Source: Mariprofundus sp. (GTDB taxonomy: Bacteria; Pseudomonadota; Zetaproteobacteria; Mariprofundales; Mariprofundaceae). Taken from it: a stretch of 17,690 nucleotides of DNA. Of the stretch, positions 8,088 through 15,277 are shown in pieces. The notes beneath the pieces were generated by a model. That model worked only from the letters and a program-made list of their open reading frames with translations, was not told the origin of the DNA and made no database searches. The DNA is taken from positions 1 through 17,690 of the forward strand of contig WFUI01000008.1 in the NCBI GenBank assembly GCA_015485035.1. Reading direction: 5' to 3'. The position numbers and the translations under genes were made by a program. The stretch's first letter is position 1, and the number at the start of each line of letters is the position of its first letter.

Positions 8088-9046
8088 ACAAGGCCCGTGA
8101 ACATATTCTGACCCGGCTCGGCATGAGCCGGACACCTGTTTCCGGCGACGATCTGGCGACCGAACTGGGACTGTCACGTGCCGGTATCTGGAAGCACATC
8201 CAGATGCTGAAGAAAAACGGTATCGCTATCGAAGCGCATCCCGGCAGAGGTTATATGCTGAATTCGGAAATATTCAGCGCAGGATTGATCAAGGCGCAAT
8301 TATCCACCCGGCGCATTGGCAAACAGATCATCATACTCGAGGAAACAGGCTCGACCAATCAGGATGCCATGCAACAGGCAGAGGCCGGTGCGCAAGAAGG
8401 TCTGGTGATTTTCGCCAACCGGCAACATCACGGCAAGGGAAGGCTGGGGAGGAACTGGCACACCATGTCCGGGTCTCTGGCGGTCAGTATCCTGTTGCGC
8501 CCCGATTTACCCCCGGAGCAGGTACCACAATTATCGCTACTGACGGCAGTTGCCCTGCATGAAGTATTAAGCCGGTATGCACCGGAACTCCGCATCAAAT
8601 GGCCCAATGATCTGCTCCACCACGGTAAAAAAGTTGCCGGTATTCTGACCGAGATGCGTGCGGAACCCGGTCATGTTCATGCGGTTGTGCTCGGCTTCGG
8701 CATCAATCTGGCTGCACCGGCTGACGGCTGGCCGGCCGATATCAACAAACCGGCCACCGATCTGACCACAATCAGCACCTCGCCCGTCTCCAGAACAGCA
8801 CTGGCCATAGCTGTTCTGAATGCAGTGGATCAATGGTATGATATCTGTTTGCAGCACGGTTTTGCTCCCGTCCATCGTGCCTGGTGGCAAGCCCATGCGG
8901 CTTCCGGGGCCAGAGTCAGTGTGTACGATGGCCGGCAATACATCGAGGGTATTGCGACTGCGCTTGATGACGATGGTGCCCTGCTGCTGGATACCGGAAA
9001 CGGTATCAAACGCATTATCGCCGGCGATCTGGAGTTGTTATCATGA
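8084..9046 (+). CDS. birA: Bifunctional biotin--[acetyl-CoA-carboxylase] ligase / biotin operon repressor
   Basis: Activates biotin to biotinyl-AMP and attaches it to the biotin carboxyl carrier protein. 320 residues. An N-terminal winged helix-turn-helix (about 5-60; VSGDDLATELGLSRAGIWKHI, then GRGYML) marks the regulator-type BirA. The catalytic core carries ETGSTNQDAM (87-96), GKGRLGRNW (117-125), IKWPNDLL (171-178), catalytic K183 in GKKVAGIL and GFGINL (204-209). The start is TTG at 8084, in the overlap TTGA with the nadC stop; this gives the complete HTH and is better than any later ATG. The stop overlaps coaX (ATGA). No biotin synthesis genes are in the window, so the regulatory target is unknown. 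Confidence 0.95.
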   Translation: MNKAREHILTRLGMSRTPVSGDDLATELGLSRAGIWKHIQMLKKNGIAIEAHPGRGYMLNSEIFSAGLIKAQLSTRRIGKQIIILEETGSTNQDAMQQAEAGAQEGLVIFANRQHHGKGRLGRNWHTMSGSLAVSILLRPDLPPEQVPQLSLLTAVALHEVLSRYAPELRIKWPNDLLHHGKKVAGILTEMRAEPGHVHAVVLGFGINLAAPADGWPADINKPATDLTTISTSPVSRTALAIAVLNAVDQWYDICLQHGFAPVHRAWWQAHAASGARVSVYDGRQYIEGIATALDDDGALLLDTGNGIKRIIAGDLELLS

Positions 9047-9831
9047 ATCAGAAACTGCTGGTCGCCGATATCGGTAACACCCAGATGGTCTTCGGCCTGT
9101 TTGAAGGGGAACAACTGATCACCCACTGGCGCCTGTCCAGCGAGCGACAGCTCACGCCGGATGAACTGGCATGGCAGTTACACGGTATGTTTGAGCAATC
9201 CGGCCAGCCAGCCGATCAGATTCAGGGCATTATGGTCGCCAGCGTTGTACCGCATCTGGATACACCGCTGGCGGATGCCTGCCGGCGCATTTGCGGTCAG
9301 CAACCCGCCATGATCGGAAGCGGTGAAGTTAAAACCGGCCTGGCAGTCGATTACAAAAATCCCAGGGAAGTGGGCGCGGACCGAATCGTCAATGCGGTTG
9401 CGGCACGCGAGCAGTTCGGCGCACCGGCAATTGTGCTCGACTGCGGTACAGCCACGACATTCGATATCGTTTCCCCGCAGGGCCATTACGCCGGGGGACT
9501 GATTCTGCCCGGGATTGAAATGGCATTATCCGCGTTATGTCAGCGTGCTGCCAAATTACCGGAAGTATCCATCAGACGGTCCGATGAACTGATCGGCCGC
9601 GATACCATCTCCAGCATCCAGTCCGGCAGTTACTGGGCTGCGGTCGATGCAATAGCCGGTCTGATCAAACGATTGCGACAACAGCACGGATATCAGGATG
9701 CGCCGGTGATTGCCACTGGCGGTCTGATTCCGCTGCTCATTGATGACCTGCCGGAAATCAATCATCACCTGCCCCATCTGACCCTTACCGGTCTGCACTT
9801 GCTGGCAAAAAGGCATTTCAACCAGTCCTGA
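9043..9831 (+). CDS. coaX: Type III pantothenate kinase
   Basis: Phosphorylates pantothenate, the first step of CoA synthesis; the type III (ASKHA-fold) enzyme is not inhibited by CoA. 262 residues. Motifs: DIGNTQMVFG (9-18, ATP phosphate loop), DYKNPREVGADRIVNAVAA (103-121, with catalytic D113), DCGTATTFDIV (133-143) and GGLILPGIEM (151-160). The ATG overlaps the birA stop by 4 bp. The birA-coaX pairing is common in bacteria; with nadC ahead, this is a three-gene cofactor operon. Confidence 0.97.
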   Translation: MNQKLLVADIGNTQMVFGLFEGEQLITHWRLSSERQLTPDELAWQLHGMFEQSGQPADQIQGIMVASVVPHLDTPLADACRRICGQQPAMIGSGEVKTGLAVDYKNPREVGADRIVNAVAAREQFGAPAIVLDCGTATTFDIVSPQGHYAGGLILPGIEMALSALCQRAAKLPEVSIRRSDELIGRDTISSIQSGSYWAAVDAIAGLIKRLRQQHGYQDAPVIATGGLIPLLIDDLPEINHHLPHLTLTGLHLLAKRHFNQS

Positions 9832-9916
9832 ACCGCTGCGTCATACTTAATGAATCCGATATTCTGAAAAAGCCGCCGCGGTGGTGGGACACAATGATAT
9901 AACACGAATCAGGTCC

Positions 9917-9940
9917 GTTTGCGGGTGAGTTTGCGGGTGA
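9917..9940. repeat. Tandem direct repeat, 12 bp x 2
   Basis: GTTTGCGGGTGA occurs twice back to back without mismatch. It lies 10 bp upstream of the long hairpin. It may be a duplicated protein-binding site or a slippage product; nothing distinguishes these. Confidence 0.9.
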
Positions 9941-9949
9941 AAATAACCA

Positions 9950-10003
9950 ACCCGGGGAATATGCATCAGGGATGGGGGGATAGGGAAGCATATTCACCCG
10001 GGT
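9950..10003. repeat. Long inverted repeat with G-rich loop
   Basis: Arm ACCCGGGGAATATGC (9950-9964) pairs with GCATATTCACCCGGGT (9988-10003) with a single bulged base, giving a 15-bp stem. The 23-nt loop on the plus strand contains G tracts GGG (9969-9971), GGGGGG (9974-9979) and GGG (9983-9985); with the GGGG of the left arm (9954-9957) this is a possible G-quadruplex. It lacks a following T-run, so it is not a typical intrinsic terminator for coaX, though it could stop or stabilise that transcript. Confidence 0.75.
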
Positions 10004-10017
10004 CAGCAATTGCCGAG

Positions 10018-10033
10018 TTATCTCGCGAGATAA
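10018..10033. promoter_or_regulatory. Perfect 16-bp palindrome, candidate operator
   Basis: TTATCTCGCGAGATAA is a perfect 16-bp palindrome, the size and symmetry expected for a dimeric repressor or activator site. It lies 225 bp before lspA. The regulator is not identified and no other copy was noticed in the window. Confidence 0.5.
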
Positions 10034-10108
10034 ACTGCCAAGATGCAGCAACAATGCCGCCAAAGCTCGAACAATGGTACGAATCATGAAGGGGCAGTGG
10101 ATATAAAA

Positions 10109-10124
10109 TGTGATCTGCGTCATA
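10109..10124 (+). promoter_or_regulatory. CRP/FNR-superfamily-like binding site
   Basis: TGTGATCTGCGTCATA matches the CRP consensus TGTGA-N6-TCACA at nine of ten defined bases and is flanked on both sides by AAA. The left half (AAATGTGATCT) equals the ideal E. coli CRP half-site. It lies about 134 bp before lspA. It is a site-level prediction only; no CRP gene is in the window, although a cyclic-nucleotide enzyme is. Confidence 0.45.
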
Positions 10125-10257
10125 AAACACATATGACTGAAGCGGAACCGCTTGCGGAGATTGACTTCACAATCCGCACCCGCAGAGTTTTACCCGAACG
10201 CGCATGGATTTTTCCCGCCGCGTTATTTGTTGCATGTTAACGTAAAAGGATTGATCC

Positions 10258-10734
10258 ATGACCCGAACACATAAACAGCTCGGACTGTTCAGCCTGCTGA
10301 TCGCTGCCGACCAGTTATCCAAATGGTGGATTCAGCAACCGGACTTTCATGCCTTTACTGTGATTGACGGGTTTTTCAATATTATCCGTGCCTATAATCC
10401 CGGTGTGGCATTTTCGATGTTTGCCGATCTGCCTGTTGCACTGCGTCAGTGGCTGCTGCCGGGCATCACCATCGCTATTGCCATCGCCGTGCTGTTCTGG
10501 TGGTGGCAGGAACGCCGGCATGCCGGCATCACATCCTGGCTGCTGGTGCTCATTCTGACCGGTGCAGTCGGTAATATCTGGGATCGTATCCAGCTGGGAT
10601 ACGTGGTCGATTTCATCGACTGGTATGTGCGCATTGGCGGAACCGAATACCACTGGCCCGCCTTCAATATTGCCGATGCCTGTATCTCGGTTGCCGTTGT
10701 GCTGCTGCTGATCACCGGCTTCAGAAAAAACTGA
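10258..10734 (+). CDS. lspA: Lipoprotein signal peptidase (signal peptidase II)
   Basis: Membrane aspartyl protease that removes the signal peptide from prolipoproteins after diacylglyceryl modification. 158 residues with about four membrane helices. Conserved boxes: ADQLSKWW (17-24), NPGVAFSMF (47-55), GAVGNIWDR (102-110), VVDFIDW with catalytic D118, and FNIADACIS with catalytic D140. A good ribosome binding site (AAAGGA) precedes the ATG. It stands apart from the usual ileS-lspA pairing and has the repeat-rich spacer as its upstream region; convergent with the rquA-like gene 41 bp downstream. Confidence 0.97.
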   Translation: MTRTHKQLGLFSLLIAADQLSKWWIQQPDFHAFTVIDGFFNIIRAYNPGVAFSMFADLPVALRQWLLPGITIAIAIAVLFWWWQERRHAGITSWLLVLILTGAVGNIWDRIQLGYVVDFIDWYVRIGGTEYHWPAFNIADACISVAVVLLLITGFRKN

Positions 10735-10775
10735 TAAACGTCTGCAAACACGAACCGGAAGACAGGGGTTCCCTC

Positions 10776-11510
10776 CTATGCAGATCCTGATGAACGGGTA
10801 AACCTGAATTCCGTCACCCGGTAGAACGAAGCAAAAATACAGCGATGCGAGATGATCTCAACATCCGTGCCCGAAGGCTGTGCCAGTTCATCCAGCAACA
10901 TACGGATATCTTCACGCCAGAAACTGTCGAGGAAAGGCTCCAGCCTTGTGATCATCCGGCGGACAGGTGAAATACGGTACAGCCAGTGCCGTGTCGGCAA
11001 TTCCCCGTATTCCGTCAGAATCAATGAACCGCCGGGTTTGAGTATGCGTATACACTCCGAAAGTGTATGGCGTCTCGCTTCAGGCGGCATTTCATGCAAC
11101 AGGAAAAACAGCACAATGGTGGAAAAACTGTCCGATCTGTATCCCAGCTGCTCTGCATTCATCCGCGTGACACATAATCTGTGTCCGGCTGTCGCTTTAG
11201 CCTGTGCCAGTTTCAGCTGAACCGGAGCCACATCGGTAAGATGCAGCACACCGGATTTCGTATGCCGGATCAGGTTGGGGGTTAACGAGCCGTACACACA
11301 GGTCAGTTGCAGCACCCGCTCCACAGGAGCCTGTTTCACGCGCTCCAGTGTGGCGCACATCAGCTTTTTATACTGGCCGAACAGAATAGCATTGATGATG
11401 AACTGGTGATCAAAAAACCATACGGCTTTCGGCCACAGATAGGCCCACCAGTAATAACGTGCCAGGTAGACCGGCATGCCATCCAGAAAGTAACGGTAAA
11501 ATTTAAACAC
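10776..11510 (-). CDS. rquA: RquA-like SAM-dependent enzyme (rhodoquinone biosynthesis)
   Basis: RquA converts ubiquinone to rhodoquinone, the low-potential quinone used for anaerobic fumarate reduction, by an unusual transfer of the amino group from S-adenosylmethionine. The 244 residues show a class I methyltransferase fold in which motif I is VLQLTCVYGSLTPNL (66-80) instead of the usual glycine-rich loop, a substitution characteristic of RquA. Other family features are YLARYYWWAYLWPKAVWFF (15-33), LTDVAPVQL (91-99), VLFFLLHEMPPEARR (133-147) and ILKPGGSLILTEYG. The start is GTG at 11510, directly after a double-hairpin element that covers the ribosome binding site. Downstream of lon on the same strand, with a 210-bp gap. 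It could be another ubiquinone-related methyltransferase, but the motif I sequence argues for RquA. Confidence 0.78.
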   Translation of the reverse strand: MFKFYRYFLDGMPVYLARYYWWAYLWPKAVWFFDHQFIINAILFGQYKKLMCATLERVKQAPVERVLQLTCVYGSLTPNLIRHTKSGVLHLTDVAPVQLKLAQAKATAGHRLCVTRMNAEQLGYRSDSFSTIVLFFLLHEMPPEARRHTLSECIRILKPGGSLILTEYGELPTRHWLYRISPVRRMITRLEPFLDSFWREDIRMLLDELAQPSGTDVEIISHRCIFASFYRVTEFRFTRSSGSA

Positions 11511-11540
11511 TTGCGGACCCTGCCTGTCCGCAACAGGCAG
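11511..11540 (-). promoter_or_regulatory. Two mutually exclusive hairpins over the rquA ribosome binding site
   Basis: Hairpin A: CTGCCTGT (11520-11527) with ACAGGCAG (11533-11540), perfect 8 bp, 5-nt loop. Hairpin B: TTGCGGAC (11511-11518) with GTCCGCAA (11526-11533), perfect 8 bp, 7-nt loop. They share bases, so only one can form. In the rquA sense the Shine-Dalgarno-like AGGCAGGG is in the stem of A but mostly in the loop of B, and the stem of B abuts the GTG start. This is the layout of a translational switch or RNA thermometer; activity is inferred. Confidence 0.55.
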
Positions 11541-11720
11541 ACGGGGAAACCGGCCCGGTATTCATCTCATGTTCGGAAAACGATACACAGGCACATCCGG
11601 GCATTCAGGTCAGGACGCCGGAAAAAAATAACATGCTTCATTCACCCCCGGTATTAAATGCGCAGACACCGGATGGTGACGGCCGTGCACAGGCCGCGCG
11701 GAGGCTCTGCGGAGTCCCTG
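11541..11720. other. Spacer between lon and rquA
   Basis: 180 bp without a supportable gene. In the direction of lon and rquA it holds a T-run (complement of 11624-11630) but no strong hairpin directly before it, so I cannot call a lon terminator. An rquA promoter would lie here, but none is convincing by eye. Confidence 0.4.
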
Positions 11721-14141
11721 TCACTTTTTCAACGGTTTCATGCGAATGCCGAACATCAGTCTGGCCACATCGCTGAAATGCCCGGCGTAGTGAATGGTCA
11801 GACCTTCACAGACGGAATCAGGCAGTTCATCCACATCCACCTCATTGGCCGCCGGCAGAATCACTTCGGATATACCGAGACGTTTGGCAGCCAGCAGTTT
11901 CTCCCGTTCGCCGCCGATCGGCAACACCTCGCCGGTCAGCGTCATTTCACCGGTCATGGCGATACAGGCCGGCGCCTTGCCGAGCGCCAGTGACAGCAAT
12001 GCCGTGGCCATGGCAATGCCTGCACTGGGACCGTCTTTCGGCACCGCGCCTTCCGGCACATGGATGTGCACGAATGCCTTGTCGAAGAAATCTTCATCGG
12101 CACCGAAACGGGTGAGATTCGCCGCAATATAGGAATAGGCGATTTCCGAGGATTCCTGCATGACCTTGCCCAGCTGGCCGGTGATCTTCATACCGCGCCG
12201 GTCACGATGAACCACCGTTGCTTCCAGCGTCAGTGTTGTGCCGCCCATCGCGGTCCAGGCCAGGCCGGTAGCCAGGCCGACACCCTGCTTGATGGCCTGC
12301 TCACGGAAACGCGGCTTGCCGATATAATCAGCAAGATCGGATACTCCGATACGTACAGGTATCGACGCACTGCCTTCAGACAGCTTGCGTGCCACCTTGC
12401 GCAGAATCTTTTTCATCAGACCTTCCAGCCTGCGCACCCCCGGCTCCCTGGCATAATCCTCGACCAGATGCTGAATCACCGCTTTGGTCAGCGTCACATC
12501 GCTGCGCGACAATGCGTGCGCCTTCAACTGCGCCGGCCACAGATGTTTGCGGGCAATCTCCACCTTCTCGCTGGTCATATAACCGGGCAGACGGATGATC
12601 TCGGCACGATCCAGCAACGGAGCCGGCACCGTATCGAGCTGATTGGCCGTCAGCAGAAACAGCACCTGCGACAAATCGAAACGCACATCCAGATAGTGAT
12701 CCATAAAATCGGCATTCTGCTCCGGATCAAGCACCTCCAGCAGTGCTGATGCCGGATCACCACGGAAATCGGAGCCGATCTTGTCCACCTCATCGATCAT
12801 GATCACCGGATTGGCCACTTCAACCCGTTTCAGCGCCTGTATAATCTTGCCCGGCATGGCCCCGATATAGGTGCGGCGATGGCCCTTGATTTCGGCCTCA
12901 TCCCGCATGCCCCCGACAGAGAAACGGTAAAACGGACGATTGACCGCTTCGGAAATCGCCTTGCCCAGCGAGGTTTTACCGACACCGGGAGGTCCGACAA
13001 ACAGGATAATCGAACCACCCACCGCCTTTTTGCGCGCCCCCACGGCAATGAATTCCAGAATACGATCCTTGACGTCATCAAGGCCGGAATGATGTTTGTT
13101 CAATGCCCGCGAGGCACTGTTCAGATTATAACGCTCACGGCATGTTTTTCCCCACGGCAAACAGGTCAGCCAGTCCAGATAATTACGCGTCACACTGTAT
13201 TCCGGTGATGCGGTTTCCAGCGTGGCCAGCTTGTTCAGCTCCTCCTCAAAAGCGCCCCGGGCCTCATCGCTGAAATCCAGTTTCTTTGCCTTTTTACGGA
13301 ATTCAGCGATTTCTTTTTCACGCGGATCTTCATTCAGGCCCAGTTCGCGCTGGATTTCATGCAATTGCTCCTGCAGAAAAAATTTACGCTGCTGCTCGGA
13401 AACCCGCTCATCGATATTTTCACGGATTTTTGTCTGCACCTTGCTGACATTGAGTTCCCGGTTGAGCAATGACACGACTTTCTTCAAACGCTCGAAAATC
13501 GGTTCCGTCTCGAGAATATCCTGTAAATCCTCACGGCTGGCTGTGGTCAGGCTGGCTGCAAAATCGGCCAGGCGGTTCGGCTCATTGACATCAAAGCGCG
13601 AGGCGAACATGCGCAGCTCTTCTTCATACAACGGATTATGTTTGAGCAGTTCCTTGATCGTATTGACGATCGCGACGGTATAGGCGCGCAGGGTGATATT
13701 ATCCTCATAGGATGTTTCAGGCCGGTAATGGGCCAGGACACGAATCGGGTTTTCACTGGAGAGGAATCCGTCAATGCGGAAACGGCGCACGCATTCCACC
13801 ACCAGATGCAAACCGTGGCCCTCAATTTCCACCGCCTTGGCAATGCGGGCCACCACGCCCACTTCATACAGATTCTCCGGCGCATAGGGCTTTTCCTCAT
13901 CGCGCACCAGCACCAGCCCGACATGCTGCTCATGACTGGCTGCCAGATCACGGACTATCCTGCCCATTTCCTCGCCTTCATAAACCAGCGGCACCACGAG
14001 GCCGGGAAACAGCGGCCGGTTGGACAGGGGCAACAGGGTTAATTGCGATGGCAGCACATCTTCCGTGCGTACCAGCTGTGCCTGGCTGCTGTCGGAAGTT
14101 TCATCAAGAACTTCGGGGTCGTGTACAGTATCTGAACTCAT
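11721..14141 (-). CDS. lon: ATP-dependent protease Lon (La)
   Basis: Cytosolic AAA+ serine protease that degrades misfolded and selected regulatory proteins. 806 residues, typical for LonA. The N-terminal substrate-binding domain (about 33-225, LTLLPLSNRPLFPG) is followed by a coiled-coil linker (VSEQQRKFFLQEQLHEIQRELG), the AAA+ module with Walker A GPPGVGKT (383-390) and Walker B VIMIDEVDK (446-454), and the protease domain with catalytic S706 in PKDGPSAG and K748 in LPIGGEREKLL. Intact throughout. No good Shine-Dalgarno is seen before the ATG. It diverges from htpX and has a possible heat-shock -35 element upstream. Confidence 0.98.
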   Translation of the reverse strand: MSSDTVHDPEVLDETSDSSQAQLVRTEDVLPSQLTLLPLSNRPLFPGLVVPLVYEGEEMGRIVRDLAASHEQHVGLVLVRDEEKPYAPENLYEVGVVARIAKAVEIEGHGLHLVVECVRRFRIDGFLSSENPIRVLAHYRPETSYEDNITLRAYTVAIVNTIKELLKHNPLYEEELRMFASRFDVNEPNRLADFAASLTTASREDLQDILETEPIFERLKKVVSLLNRELNVSKVQTKIRENIDERVSEQQRKFFLQEQLHEIQRELGLNEDPREKEIAEFRKKAKKLDFSDEARGAFEEELNKLATLETASPEYSVTRNYLDWLTCLPWGKTCRERYNLNSASRALNKHHSGLDDVKDRILEFIAVGARKKAVGGSIILFVGPPGVGKTSLGKAISEAVNRPFYRFSVGGMRDEAEIKGHRRTYIGAMPGKIIQALKRVEVANPVIMIDEVDKIGSDFRGDPASALLEVLDPEQNADFMDHYLDVRFDLSQVLFLLTANQLDTVPAPLLDRAEIIRLPGYMTSEKVEIARKHLWPAQLKAHALSRSDVTLTKAVIQHLVEDYAREPGVRRLEGLMKKILRKVARKLSEGSASIPVRIGVSDLADYIGKPRFREQAIKQGVGLATGLAWTAMGGTTLTLEATVVHRDRRGMKITGQLGKVMQESSEIAYSYIAANLTRFGADEDFFDKAFVHIHVPEGAVPKDGPSAGIAMATALLSLALGKAPACIAMTGEMTLTGEVLPIGGEREKLLAAKRLGISEVILPAANEVDVDELPDSVCEGLTIHYAGHFSDVARLMFGIRMKPLKK

Positions 14142-14171
14142 GACTTGTTTTTAAGGTAAAATTCATCGAAT

Positions 14172-14184
14172 TTCAAGCCTTGAA
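14172..14184. promoter_or_regulatory. Palindromic pair of heat-shock -35 elements shared by lon and htpX
   Basis: TTCAAGCCTTGAA is a perfect palindrome around one base and supplies CTTGAA, the sigma-32 -35 hexamer, on both strands. On the plus strand a good -10 follows for htpX. On the minus strand CTTGAAA is followed 14 bp later by CCTTAAAA, a poor match to CCCCATNT, so the lon side is weaker. Confidence 0.45.
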
Positions 14185-14208
14185 TTTGCACACTGCTTAC
14201 CCCACATT
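14179..14208 (+). promoter_or_regulatory. Sigma-32 (RpoH)-type promoter of htpX
   Basis: CTTGAA at 14179-14184, a 15-bp spacer, then CCCCACAT at 14200-14207, close to the RpoH consensus CTTGAAA-N(13-15)-CCCCATNT. It lies just ahead of htpX, a known heat-shock gene in E. coli, which supports the call. Confidence 0.65.
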
Positions 14209-14237
14209 TGGGCAAATACATTCATCAAGGAGTCTCC

Positions 14238-15173
14238 ATGCGCAGTTTCAAAGGCCTGTTTATGCTCATTATCACCAATTTACTGGTGTTTCTGACCCTG
14301 GCTATATCAGGAACCATCATTATCAACTTCATCCTGCCGGCCTTCGGCATTGATCTCCGGGGTTCATTTGCCACGTACCAGTTTGCCTGGGCCATGGTCT
14401 TCGGATTCGGTGGCGCCTTTATTTCACTGTGGATGTCCAAACCGATGGCCAAACGCATGTACAAAATGCAGCAGGTTATCAACCCGACCACGGAGAAAGA
14501 GAAGCTGGTCTACAACACGGTTCGGGAACTGGCACAACAGGCCGGCATCAAAATGCCGGAGGTGTGGGTATACTGGGATGATGCACCCAATGCCTTCGCC
14601 ACAGGCCCAACCCGCAACAAATCGATGATTGCAGTCTCTTCCGGACTGGCCATGGCCATGACCGACAGCGAACTGAAATCCGTACTGGCGCATGAAATGG
14701 GCCACGTAGCCAATGGCGATATGGTTGCCACCACCCTGTTGCAGGGGCTGATGAACACCTTTGTCTATTTCCTGGCCAGCATGATTGCCCGACTTGTCGC
14801 CAGCGCCGGTTCCCGCGACGGGGAAATGAATTACATGCTGTATTTCATTGTCGATATCGTGCTTCAGATCCTGTTCTCGATTCTGGCCATGATTGTGGTG
14901 ATGTGGCATTCACGCCGCCGTGAATTCAGGGCCGATGCCTATGCGGCCAAAGCCTACGGTGCCGACAACATGATCCGGGCCCTGCAGAAAATCGAATATC
15001 TGGCCCACCGCACCGCACCGGTCGAGGAAGAAGAGCAATCCGTACTGGCTCCGAAAGACGCCCTTGCGACAATGAAAATTCACGGCAAATCGAAGGGGGT
15101 GATGCATTTGTTTGCCTCGCATCCCAGCACCGAAGCACGTATTGCCGCACTGCGGGCATTCTCCGGAAAATAA
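14238..15173 (+). CDS. htpX: Protease HtpX, membrane zinc metalloprotease
   Basis: Inner-membrane M48 protease that helps remove damaged membrane proteins during heat or envelope stress. 311 residues from the ATG at 14238. An AAGGAG ribosome binding site 6 nt before this ATG makes it clearly better than an in-frame TTG at 14208, which would fall in the promoter. Two N-terminal membrane helices (about 7-31 and 45-66), zinc motif HEMGHVANGD (152-161; H152, E153, H156), further hydrophobic segments (about 163-186 and 200-225) and the downstream RRREFRADAYA with the third zinc ligand. The C-terminal FASHPSTEARIAAL is typical. Shares the upstream region with lon. Confidence 0.97.
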   Translation: MRSFKGLFMLIITNLLVFLTLAISGTIIINFILPAFGIDLRGSFATYQFAWAMVFGFGGAFISLWMSKPMAKRMYKMQQVINPTTEKEKLVYNTVRELAQQAGIKMPEVWVYWDDAPNAFATGPTRNKSMIAVSSGLAMAMTDSELKSVLAHEMGHVANGDMVATTLLQGLMNTFVYFLASMIARLVASAGSRDGEMNYMLYFIVDIVLQILFSILAMIVVMWHSRRREFRADAYAAKAYGADNMIRALQKIEYLAHRTAPVEEEEQSVLAPKDALATMKIHGKSKGVMHLFASHPSTEARIAALRAFSGK

Positions 15174-15178
15174 CCCAT

Positions 15179-15212
15179 GGTCGGGGGAACAGGATTTCAA
15201 CCGCCCCCGACC
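15179..15212 (+). terminator. Hairpin after htpX, possible terminator without T-run
   Basis: Perfect 9-bp inverted repeat GGTCGGGGG (15179-15187) and CCCCCGACC (15204-15212), 16-nt loop, 6 bp after the htpX stop. It is GC-rich and stable but is followed by CCTCCCC rather than T's, so it may be a Rho-dependent or mRNA-stabilising structure instead of an intrinsic terminator. Confidence 0.45.
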
Positions 15213-15277
15213 CCTCCCCTGCATGCAGCCCAAGCTTGACCCTTGACTGATCCTCCCCTGTCCATAACTGTTCAAGC

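Larger units (their letters stand above)
9832..10257. other. 426-bp non-coding spacer, coaX-lspA, rich in repeats
   Basis: I see no supportable gene here: the ORFs on both strands are short, lack ribosome binding sites and resemble nothing known. The spacer is not featureless. It holds a tandem 12-mer (9917-9940), a long hairpin with a G-rich loop (9950-10003), a 16-bp perfect palindrome (10018-10033), a CRP-like site (10109-10124) and a smaller hairpin (TGCGGAGATTG 10153-10163 with CAATCCGCA 10170-10178). It may hold a small RNA gene, but no known family is recognised. Confidence 0.6.

Noticed and set aside
9818..10132. Minus-strand ORF of about 104 codons across the coaX-lspA spacer
   Set aside because: Overlaps the end of coaX, contains the hairpin, the 12-mer repeat and the palindrome as coding sequence, has no recognisable domain and no ribosome binding site.
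10043..10240. Plus-strand ORF of about 65 codons before lspA
   Set aside because: Composition unlike a protein gene, no clear ribosome binding site, overlaps the CRP-like site and hairpin.
12060..12749. Long plus-strand ORF inside lon (229 codons)
   Set aside because: Antisense shadow of an intact lon; no domain resemblance.
14208..14237. Earlier TTG start for htpX
   Set aside because: Falls in the -10 region of the heat-shock promoter; the ATG at 14238 has a strong ribosome binding site and gives the canonical N-terminus.
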